Source of the DNA: G963666895 sp963666895
GTDB lineage: Bacteria; Desulfobacterota; Desulfovibrionia; Desulfovibrionales; Desulfovibrionaceae
Direction: 5' to 3'
NCBI GenBank assembly: GCA_963666895.2
Contig: CAXXNS010000010.1
Span: forward strand, 248,001 to 312,000
Length of the DNA: 64,000 bases
Position 1 is the stretch's first letter. Every line of letters begins with the position of its first letter. This document shows, piece after piece, positions 17,204 through 23,519 of the stretch. A program made the translations under genes and the position numbers. The notes below the pieces were generated by a model that worked only from the letters and a program-made list of their open reading frames with translations, was not told where the DNA came from and searched no databases.

Positions 17204-18454
17204 TTAGGCCTTGGCCTTTTTTTGCTTGTAGCCGGGCAGCACCCCGACCAGGATGAGAACGACCGTCAGGGTGATGACGCCCATGATGGCGAAGGTCAGC
17301 CAGTTGGGCGGCGGGGCGATGACGCCCAGCTTGTTCAGCCCCTTGGTGACCAAGCCGTAGCTGGTGAAGAACATGACGCCGATCAACAGGAAGCGGATGA
17401 AACCGGCCTTGATCTTCAACAACACGTAGGCTCCGACCAGCCCGCCCAGAACCTGGCCCACGAGCCAGGGCGCGGCGAACAGGGGGATGATGGAGCCGGT
17501 CAGCAGGTAGGGCCACAGGGCGATGCAGTCGCCCATGCCCAGGAGCACGCCGGAACATGCCGCGGCCACCTTGAGCGGCACGGCCATGATCATGTTCAGG
17601 GCCGGCACGATGGCCCAGCCCGCGCCCAGCCCGAAGAAGCCGGACAGGAAGCCGACCACGACCACGGCGATCATGAGCAGCCAGGCCCGAGTGACCTGGT
17701 AGTCGATGACCTCGTTGCGGGAGTACTCGTAGTAGGGCTGGGTCAGGTTCAGCTTGCGGGTGAACGCGTCCACCTTCTTGACCACGGGCCATTCGATCTT
17801 CTGGCCGCCGATGATGAAGTACAGGGCCAGGCAAAGAATGATGCCGCCCAGGGCCAGTCGAACGATGCCCTCGCCGGCCTGGCCCAGGTGCTTGGCCACC
17901 AGGATGGCCATGATGGCCCCGGTGAAGGCGCCGATGCCGTAGCAGGCCGCGGCCAGGATGCAGATTTTGAGGTTGGCCAGACCGCGCTTCATGAACGGAC
18001 CCGTGGATATGAGGCCCGAGAACATGGCCACGATGAGGCCGGTGGCGCGCACGATGAGGCTGTTGACGTTGGTGAAGGCCAGCAGGATCGGCGTGAAGAG
18101 CACGCCGCCTCCGATGCCGCCCATGACGGCCAGCAGCGCGATGGCGAAGCTCAAGAGGAACGAGCCGAACAGCACCCAGAAGATCTGGGAGCCGCCCATG
18201 CCGCCGATGCGCACGTCCACGAAGACTTCCTCGCCCTCCGGGGTGTTGGCCTTGGCCGCGTCGATGGCCGCCTGGCCGCCCACCACGTCCACGTCGCCGC
18301 GGAGTTCCACCAGGTCCACTTTCATGGGCGCGGTGACTTTCTCGCTCGGGGCTTCCAGGCCCATGGTGATGGTCGCGATGCCTATGTAGGACACCACAAG
18401 CACCCCGAGCATGACAAGGATTTCAATAAAGGGGGACTTGAATAACTTGCTCAT
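17204..18454 (-). CDS. TSUP (TauE/SafE) family anion permease
   Basis: 416-residue permease. One N-terminal helix (about 8-30) is followed by a periplasmic loop (about 32-85), then two four-helix TSUP repeats marked by Met-Gly-Gly-Ile-Gly-Gly-Gly-Val-Leu-Phe-Thr-Pro (first) and Gly-Phe-Phe-Gly-Leu-Gly-Ala-Gly-Trp-Ala-Ile-Val-Pro (second). TSUP members export sulfite, sulfonates or related anions; in a sulfate reducer sulfite or sulfate traffic is the natural guess, which is inference. The start at 18454 has an AAGGAGGGAG site upstream and matches a strong promoter; an upstream in-frame Met at 18487 would include the promoter's transcription start and is rejected. Confidence 0.9.
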   Translation of the reverse strand: MSKLFKSPFIEILVMLGVLVVSYIGIATITMGLEAPSEKVTAPMKVDLVELRGDVDVVGGQAAIDAAKANTPEGEEVFVDVRIGGMGGSQIFWVLFGSFLLSFAIALLAVMGGIGGGVLFTPILLAFTNVNSLIVRATGLIVAMFSGLISTGPFMKRGLANLKICILAAACYGIGAFTGAIMAILVAKHLGQAGEGIVRLALGGIILCLALYFIIGGQKIEWPVVKKVDAFTRKLNLTQPYYEYSRNEVIDYQVTRAWLLMIAVVVVGFLSGFFGLGAGWAIVPALNMIMAVPLKVAAACSGVLLGMGDCIALWPYLLTGSIIPLFAAPWLVGQVLGGLVGAYVLLKIKAGFIRFLLIGVMFFTSYGLVTKGLNKLGVIAPPPNWLTFAIMGVITLTVVLILVGVLPGYKQKKAKA

Positions 18455-18491
18455 TTTCCTGCACTCCCTCCTTGGGAAATTTTGCACAAAC

Positions 18492-18521
18492 TAATATCCC
18501 ACCCATCGCTTTGGTGTCAAA
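18492..18521 (-). promoter_or_regulatory. Strong sigma70 promoter for the TSUP exporter operon
   Basis: Minus-strand TTGACA (18516-18521), 18-nt spacer, TATTAG (18492-18497). The predicted start near 18485 leaves a leader of about 30 nt before the ATG at 18454, containing the AAGGAGGGAG ribosome site. Confidence 0.75.
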
Positions 18522-18659
18522 CGAATTAGTAATTTCGTTCCGGTTCCATCTCACTGACAAACCACGACATTTCTAATTGGGTGGAAAAATCTTTTACAGA
18601 AAGGCACGGGTGACGGGAGTTTGTTTTCGGAGGCCTACAAACTGTTAAAAAAATATGAT

Positions 18660-18842
18660 GCAGTATGCATCGACCCCTCGGCGCGGAATCGACACAAAGT
18701 TGTTGCAAATCCGACATGCGGGTTCGGTCGGCCGGAGGTAGGTTGCCCTCACGAACTCCATTCACTTCCCACCTTCCTCTCCTCTCCCCAGCTCCCGGTG
18801 CGGCGGCCTGCTCCCCACATGGCCGCCGCACCCGTCTTTTTA
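18660..18842 (+). ncRNA. Candidate small regulatory RNA with CU-rich region
   Basis: An orphan intrinsic terminator (12-bp stem 18797-18808/18821-18832, then CGTCTTTTT) ends a stretch with no upstream gene on the plus strand. About 140 nt before it lies TTGTTT-N18-TTAAAA (18621-18650), plus a TATGAT at 18654-18659, as possible promoter elements. Just before the terminator is an unpaired pyrimidine run including ACCTTCCTCTCCTCTCCCC (18771-18789), complementary to Shine-Dalgarno sequences. This layout (promoter, CU-rich seed, terminator) is that of an sRNA of about 180 nt. It does not match 6S, tmRNA, SRP or RNase P RNA as I know them. Confidence 0.5.
18797..18842 (+). terminator. Orphan intrinsic terminator
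   Basis: 12-bp GC-rich stem (GGTGCGGCGGCC, 18797-18808, paired with 18821-18832), 12-nt loop, then a TCTTTTT tail on the plus strand. No protein gene ends nearby on that strand. Confidence 0.85.
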
Positions 18843-19062
18843 AGGACTGAACCGTCCCGTGCGGCCGGGGCGATGGCGATGCGTGGACACGCGCCCCTGA
18901 CCATTGATCGGGGTCGGATGGCGGGAAAGGCAAGGATGAACCGAACCGCGTCAAGCGGGAAGCGTTGGGGAATGAAGGCCTGCCCGGTCAATGTCCCGGG
19001 CGCGTGAAAGCGCGTAGCCCAGCGCCTTGGCCGCGCCCTTCCATACTATTGAAGGACGGGAC

Positions 19063-19479
19063 TCAGAATTCCCGGATCATCTTATCCAGGGCCGTTTCCA
19101 GCGCCTGCCTCTCCTTGGGCTCAAGCCCGGCCGTGATGTCGGCGGTCAGGCGCAGGTGCAGGTCATGGTGCTCGTGAAACAGGTCCATGCCCTGGTCCGT
19201 AAGCTCCACCAGCACGGAGCGGCGGTCCGTGTCGTGCGGCCTGCGCCGGACCAATCCATTGGCCACCAGCTTGTCCACCAGCACGGTCAGGGTGCCGGTG
19301 GTCACGCCCATGCGCTCGGCCAGCTCCTTCATGCGCATGGCCTGATGCACGCCCAGGATCTCCAGGATGTGCATCTGGGACAGGCTCAAGCCCTTATCCC
19401 GGACCACGCAATGCTCCCAGGAGGAGAGCTTTTCGTAAAACTCCACAATGAGATGGGTCAGGTTCCGGTGCTCCCGCAT
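19063..19479 (-). CDS. MarR-family transcriptional regulator
   Basis: 138-residue winged-helix regulator. The recognition region Met-Lys-Glu-Leu-Ala-Glu-Arg-Met-Gly-Val-Thr-Thr-Gly-Thr-Leu-Thr and the wing Arg-Arg-Pro-His-Asp-Thr-Asp-Arg-Arg-Ser-Val-Leu-Val are classic MarR. It follows the exporter gene by 27 nt in one operon. Two copies of a CTTGA-N3-TCAAG palindrome overlie the operon promoter, so the protein most likely represses itself and the exporter until a ligand binds. The ligand is unknown. AAAGGAG and GGAACC lie upstream of the ATG. Confidence 0.93.
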   Translation of the reverse strand: MREHRNLTHLIVEFYEKLSSWEHCVVRDKGLSLSQMHILEILGVHQAMRMKELAERMGVTTGTLTVLVDKLVANGLVRRRPHDTDRRSVLVELTDQGMDLFHEHHDLHLRLTADITAGLEPKERQALETALDKMIREF

Positions 19480-19506
19480 GGTTCCAGGCTCCTTTCCGCC
19501 TTTTTG

Positions 19507-20193
19507 TCAGATTTCCAGGCCGTGCACCAGGGAGTAGACCCCGAAGCCCACGGTCAGGAGACCGGCCAGGCGCATGACCAGGGGCTCCACCCAGGGCTTT
19601 CGCAGCTTCCGCATGAGCCCGGTGATCTTGTAGATGGCGAAAATGACCGCGGCCAGGGCCAGGCCCGTGCCCACGGCGTAGACCCCGAACACGGCCACGG
19701 ACTTGGCCGCGTCCGCGGACCTGAGGGCGTAGGAATACAGGATGGCCACGGTGGGGCAGGGCACGACCATGTTCACGAAGCCCAGGGTGCCCAGGCCCCA
19801 GGCCGTGACCGTGCGCGCGCTCAACGCCCCGCACTGGCGGCCGTGGTCATGGCCGTGGTCATGAGGGTCATGGCCGTGCAGCAGGTGGGGCCGCCACAGG
19901 AGCAGCCCGCCCAATACGATGAGGATACCGGCCGTGGCCAAATCGGCCACCACCCGGGTGGAATCGGGCAGGCCCGAGGACAAGAGGCCCAGGATCAGGC
20001 CCACGGCCAGGCAGCCCAGGCTGGTGCCCAGGATAAAGGAGGCGGTCAGGACGGCCACCCGGGCCGGGTTGCGGTCCCCGACCACAAAGGGGGCCAGCAC
20101 CACCCAGGAGTGTCCGCAGGGATTGACCCCGTGGATCAGGCCCAGGACCAGGGCGGATTGCAGGGCAACAAAAAACATGGCGTCCAACGGCAT
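19507..20193 (-). CDS. NicO/TauE-like metal or anion exporter, His-rich loop
   Basis: 228-residue polytopic protein with about six membrane segments. An early Gly-Leu-Ile-His-Gly-Val-Asn-Pro-Cys-Gly motif sits in the first helix and a cytoplasmic or periplasmic loop near 110-125 is rich in His (His-Gly-His-Asp-Pro-His-Asp-His-Gly-His-Asp-His). A second Pro-Cys motif (Val-Val-Pro-Cys-Pro-Thr) lies in the other half. This fits the HupE/NicO/SafE-like transporters; the histidines suggest nickel, cobalt or another divalent metal. The start at 20193 has GGAG 6 nt upstream; an in-frame TTG at 20220 lies inside the operator and is rejected. Co-transcribed with marR, which predicts ligand-controlled export. 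Confidence 0.75.
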   Translation of the reverse strand: MPLDAMFFVALQSALVLGLIHGVNPCGHSWVVLAPFVVGDRNPARVAVLTASFILGTSLGCLAVGLILGLLSSGLPDSTRVVADLATAGILIVLGGLLLWRPHLLHGHDPHDHGHDHGRQCGALSARTVTAWGLGTLGFVNMVVPCPTVAILYSYALRSADAAKSVAVFGVYAVGTGLALAAVIFAIYKITGLMRKLRKPWVEPLVMRLAGLLTVGFGVYSLVHGLEI

Positions 20194-20208
20194 GGGAAAC
20201 TCCGATAG

Positions 20209-20253
20209 CTTGATCTTCAAGATTTCATAATTTTGTATTTCTTGAATGTCAAG
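20209..20253 (-). promoter_or_regulatory. Exporter-marR promoter with twin MarR-type operators
   Basis: Two perfect CTTGA-N3-TCAAG palindromes at 20209-20221 and 20241-20253, centres 32 bp apart (about three helical turns). Between and over them is a sigma70 promoter on the minus strand: TTGACA (20247-20252, inside the distal palindrome), 17-nt spacer, TATGAA (20224-20229); the start would fall near 20217, inside the proximal palindrome. Binding would block both -35 recognition and initiation. Confidence 0.8.
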
Positions 20254-20321
20254 CTAAATGCCGGGCGGCCCGAAATCGGGCGCCCTTGCCAAAGCTCGCG
20301 CTTTGTGGTTTCCGATGGGTC

Positions 20322-21362
20322 ATGCGAAGCTTCTTGTTTCTGCCGACCCTGAAGCGGCCCTCGGGCGGCGCGGCCGTGCTGGCCCGGATGGCGGCCATGC
20401 TGGTGGAGTCGGGCCGGGAGGTGGTGGTGGTCACGCCGGACCGGCCCAAGCCCGGCGCCACCCTGCCCGACCTGGACGACCAGAGCGCCGCCCCGCCCAC
20501 AATCCCCCTGGACAAGGCCGCCCCGGAAAAGGGCGACATCTGGCTGGTGCCCGAGGGCTGGGTCAATGCCCTGGCCCCGGGGCTCAATGCCCAGGCCCAC
20601 TGTCTGGTCTACGTGCAAAACCACGCCTTCATGTTTTCCGCCCTGCCCAAGGACGTGTTCTGGAACCAGCTGGAAGTGACCTTCCTGGCCGTGTCCGATC
20701 CGGTGGCCCGGTACGTGGAGCTGTTCACGGGCAAGTATCCGCCCGTGCTCCGGCCGGGCATCGACCTGGAGCGGTTCCACGCCCCGGAGTCCAAGCCGTC
20801 GGGCCTGCGCATCGGGTACATGCCGCGCAAGAACAAGGCCCAGGCCGAGCAGGTTCTGGCCCTGTTCGCGCATCGCAACCCGGGCCTGGGGGCCAAGATC
20901 GCGCCCCTGGACGGCCTGGCCCCGGACCAGGTGGCCGACTCCTTGCGCGCCTGCCATCTGTTCCTGTGCTCCGGGTTCCCCGAGGGGCTCGGCCTGCCGC
21001 CCCTGGAGGCCATGGCCTGCGGCTGCCTGTGCGCCGGGTTCACGGGCTTCGGCGGCCTGGACTACATGCGCCAGGCCACGGACGCGGACGTGGACATGGG
21101 CATGGTCCCGGGCATGGACAGTTCCCGGTTCAAGCCCTGGCTGCCCCTGCGGGACGTGCCGTGGGGCGGCAACGGGCTGTGGTGCGCGGACGCGGACATC
21201 GCGGACGCGGCCCTGTGCCTGGACGAGGCGGCCCACTGGCTGACGAGCAACGACCCGCGCGCCCTGGCCGCCCTGGCCGAGGGCAAAAAGACCGCGGCCG
21301 CCTATTCCCTGGACGCCATGCGCCGAAACCTGCTCGATCTCTGGGAGCGGCTGGGCGCATGA
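20322..21362 (+). CDS. Glycosyltransferase family 1/4 (GT-B fold)
   Basis: 346 residues. An N-terminal Pro-Ser-Gly-Gly-Ala-Ala-Val loop follows the first strand, and the C-terminal nucleotide-sugar site has Leu-Cys-Ser-Gly-Phe-Pro-Glu-Gly-Leu-Gly-Leu-Pro-Pro-Leu-Glu-Ala-Met-Ala-Cys-Gly-Cys, the GT4 signature. No membrane segment. Donor and acceptor cannot be read. The ATG at 20322 is preferred to a TTG at 20286, though its ribosome site is weak. Divergent from the exporter-marR operon; it overlaps the next gene by ATGA. Confidence 0.85.
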   Translation: MRSFLFLPTLKRPSGGAAVLARMAAMLVESGREVVVVTPDRPKPGATLPDLDDQSAAPPTIPLDKAAPEKGDIWLVPEGWVNALAPGLNAQAHCLVYVQNHAFMFSALPKDVFWNQLEVTFLAVSDPVARYVELFTGKYPPVLRPGIDLERFHAPESKPSGLRIGYMPRKNKAQAEQVLALFAHRNPGLGAKIAPLDGLAPDQVADSLRACHLFLCSGFPEGLGLPPLEAMACGCLCAGFTGFGGLDYMRQATDADVDMGMVPGMDSSRFKPWLPLRDVPWGGNGLWCADADIADAALCLDEAAHWLTSNDPRALAALAEGKKTAAAYSLDAMRRNLLDLWERLGA

Positions 21363-21733
21363 ACCTCAAGGACTCATTGGGCCGGGCCACGGGCAAGCTC
21401 AAGGACAAGGCCCTGTCCGCGGCGTTCAGCGCCTTTCTCAAGGACAAGGTCGCGCCCTATGGGGAGTTGGTGGACCTGAGCCTGGACTCCAAGGCCAAGT
21501 CCGTGGAGGCGTTGGTTCTGCTCAAGGGCGAGGCCGAGGCCGTGCGCCTGGTCCTGGAGAAGTACGATTTCGTGGAGAAGGACGGCCGCCAATGGCTCAT
21601 CCTGGGGCCAATGTTCTGCTCCCGGCCCTGGCTGGAGACGCTGATCAACGACCTCCTGGACCAGACCCTGGACCAGCGCAGGCTCGACATCACGGACCAC
21701 AAACTGGCCCGCATCCTGGCGGGAATTTTGTAG
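21359..21733 (+). CDS. Conserved-looking protein of unknown function
   Basis: 124 residues, soluble, mixed charge, no recognised motif. Begins with Lys/Asp-rich helical sequence (Leu-Lys-Asp-Ser-Leu-Gly-Arg-Ala-Thr-Gly-Lys-Leu-Lys), then an alternating pattern that could form a small alpha/beta fold, and ends in Lys-Leu-Ala-Arg-Ile-Leu. Start overlaps the glycosyltransferase stop (ATGA), and the TatD gene starts 3 nt after its stop, so it is part of that operon. Confidence 0.75.
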   Translation: MNLKDSLGRATGKLKDKALSAAFSAFLKDKVAPYGELVDLSLDSKAKSVEALVLLKGEAEAVRLVLEKYDFVEKDGRQWLILGPMFCSRPWLETLINDLLDQTLDQRRLDITDHKLARILAGIL

Positions 21734-21735
21734 CC

Positions 21736-22566
21736 ATGTCCAAAAAGAAAAAACCCCGCCCCACTCCGGACACCTTGGAACTGCCGCTCGTCGGCATCGA
21801 CTCCCACGCCCACCTGGACATCGACCCCCTGGTGCAGGACCTGGAATCCTATCTGGACCAGGCCCGGGCCGCGGGCGTGGCCCGCATGGGCAACGTGTTC
21901 CTGGGGCCGGACGCCTACCGCAGCAACAAGGGGCTGTTCGCGGACCACCCGGGCGTGTTCTTCATCCTGGGCCAGCACCCCAACGACGCGCTCAAGGGCG
22001 GCGACCCGGCCGGGCTCATCGAGGACATGCGCGCCTGCTTCCAGGCCGACCCGCGCATCAAGGCCCTGGGCGAGATCGGCCTGGACCACTACTGGGACGA
22101 CGCGCCCCACCACGTGCAGGAGGACCTGTTCCGCGCCCAGCTCGGCCTGGCCCGCGACCTGGACCTGCCCGTAGTCATCCACTGCCGCGACGCCTGGGAC
22201 GCCACCCTGCTCATCCTGGACCAGGAGGGGTTCGAGGGCCGCGCCCTGATCTGGCACTGCTTCGGCGGCGGCACGGACATGGCCCGACGCATCCTGGACC
22301 GGGGCTGGCACATCTCCATTCCCGGACCCGTGACCTACCGCAAGAACGAGCCCCTGGTGGAGGCCGCGGCCTCCATCCCCCTGGACCGGCTCTGCCTGGA
22401 GACCGACTGCCCCTTCCTGGCCCCGGAGCCCTGGCGGGGCAAGACCAACCACCCGGCCCTCATGGGCTTCACGGCCGTTCGCATCGCCCAGGCCAAGGAC
22501 CTGACCCCGGCCGAACTCTGGCAGGCCTGCGCGGACACGGCGGAGCGGTTTTTCAAGCTGAAATAA
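21736..22566 (+). CDS. tatD: TatD-family metal-dependent deoxyribonuclease
   Basis: 276-residue TIM-barrel hydrolase. Metal ligands are visible: Asp-Ser-His-Ala-His (first strand), Glu in Leu-Gly-Glu-Ile-Gly-Leu-Asp, His in Val-Ile-His-Cys-Arg, His in Ile-Trp-His-Cys-Phe-Gly-Gly, and Glu-Thr-Asp at the C-terminal end. Members are 3'-5' DNases or related phosphoesterases used in repair or quality control. The Lys-rich start (Ser-Lys-Lys-Lys-Lys-Pro) is longer than in E. coli TatD. Third gene of the glycosyltransferase operon. Confidence 0.92.
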   Translation: MSKKKKPRPTPDTLELPLVGIDSHAHLDIDPLVQDLESYLDQARAAGVARMGNVFLGPDAYRSNKGLFADHPGVFFILGQHPNDALKGGDPAGLIEDMRACFQADPRIKALGEIGLDHYWDDAPHHVQEDLFRAQLGLARDLDLPVVIHCRDAWDATLLILDQEGFEGRALIWHCFGGGTDMARRILDRGWHISIPGPVTYRKNEPLVEAAASIPLDRLCLETDCPFLAPEPWRGKTNHPALMGFTAVRIAQAKDLTPAELWQACADTAERFFKLK

Positions 22567-22617
22567 ATTTCATCCCCCACCTAAAGATATGTTCATGGGC
22601 CGCCGATAAGACGTTCG

Positions 22618-23364
22618 ATGAATATTGATGGCTCTTCTATCCTCTTCCGGTCCTCGACCGACACGCAGACCCGGGTCCAGCAGGACCGGTCCTTTAATCT
22701 GCGCACCGGGGACTCCCGCGACGACGCGCTTTCGGCCTTTGCCGCCGAGATGGCCGCGCGCTTGTCCACGGTGCCGGGCGACAGCCAGGAAGGGGAACAG
22801 GGAGAGTCCAAGAACCCCACGGTTCTGGTCAACTCCCTGACCAGCACCCTGTCCTGGATCGACGAGCGCTTCGGGCGGGCCGCCATGACGGCCGCGGCGG
22901 GCATGATCATGGGCGCCTCCCAGGGCGACTCCACCGAGGACGGCCTGTCCGACGGCCTGGTCCGCACCCTGCAGATGATCGAGAACAACTGGGGCACGGC
23001 CGCGGGCGACCAGGCCATCTCCAAGTTCAACGGCTCGCTCAACGAGAACCTGAACGAATTCTTCGACAACGGCTCGGCCGAGAAGTTCCTGGCCGTGTCG
23101 TCGGACGGCGTGGTCTTCGACGGCCAGCTCCTGGTTTCGGCCAAGCGCGATCTGTCCCGCCAGCTGACCGAAGTCACCGAGGTTGATTCGACCCCGTCCG
23201 GTGACGAGACCCAGTCGGCCACCGAGGCCATGATCGAGGCCCTGGAGGAGTATGGCGCCCCCCAGACCCTGGAAGAGGACCTGGACCGACGCACCCAGCA
23301 GGCCCAGGCCGCCTACGGCTGGTCCTCGCCCGTTACTTCGCAGGTGCTCGACCTCGCGGTCTAG
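22618..23364 (+). CDS. Hypothetical acidic protein
   Basis: 248 residues with no signal peptide or membrane helix predicted by eye. Acidic and Ser/Thr/Asp-rich, with a central, more hydrophobic Ala/Gly/Met patch (Met-Thr-Ala-Ala-Ala-Gly-Met-Ile-Met-Gly) and low-complexity ends; the C-terminus (Gln-Thr-Leu-Glu-Glu-Asp-Leu) is helical. I do not recognise it. ATG at 22618 with only a weak ribosome site. Its stop codon touches the left arm of a 125-bp palindromic element, which may serve as its terminator. Confidence 0.7.
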   Translation: MNIDGSSILFRSSTDTQTRVQQDRSFNLRTGDSRDDALSAFAAEMAARLSTVPGDSQEGEQGESKNPTVLVNSLTSTLSWIDERFGRAAMTAAAGMIMGASQGDSTEDGLSDGLVRTLQMIENNWGTAAGDQAISKFNGSLNENLNEFFDNGSAEKFLAVSSDGVVFDGQLLVSAKRDLSRQLTEVTEVDSTPSGDETQSATEAMIEALEEYGAPQTLEEDLDRRTQQAQAAYGWSSPVTSQVLDLAV

Positions 23365-23488
23365 CGGACCGTCTCAATTCCCACGATTGCTGCGTTGCAT
23401 CAAAAAAATCAACCCCTCGCGTACCGAATGTACGCGTCGGGATTGATCTTTTCTCGCGCCTTGCACTCGCGGTTTTGAAACGGTCCGC
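23364..23488. repeat. 125-bp imperfect palindromic element (MITE/REP-like)
   Basis: Terminal arms GCGGACCGTCTCAA (23364-23377) and TTGAAACGGTCCGC (23475-23488) pair with one mismatch. Inside, a second hairpin has a 7-bp core CGCGTAC/GTACGCG (23418-23424, 23430-23436) with further AATCAA/TTGATC flanking pairs. The whole could fold into a long rod. It carries no gene and no transposase. It resembles the small non-autonomous repeats scattered in many proteobacterial genomes; copies elsewhere cannot be checked here. Confidence 0.75.
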
Positions 23489-23519
23489 AATAAAAACAAA
23501 TTGGAATTGGGACGATCCG

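Larger units (their letters stand above)
18455..19062. other. 608-bp gene-free interval
   Basis: Between the divergent-side TSUP promoter and the end of marR no credible gene is visible. A 128-codon reading frame at 18621-19007 has a TTG start, no ribosome site and biased composition. The interval holds the TSUP promoter (18492-18521), an AT-rich promoter-like patch (18621-18659), a CU-rich stretch (18756-18796) and an intrinsic terminator (18797-18842). The part from 18843 to 19062 shows nothing I can name. Confidence 0.7.

Noticed and set aside
18621..19007. 128-codon frame in the gap between TSUP exporter and marR
   Set aside because: TTG start inside a promoter-like patch, no ribosome site, runs through an intrinsic terminator.
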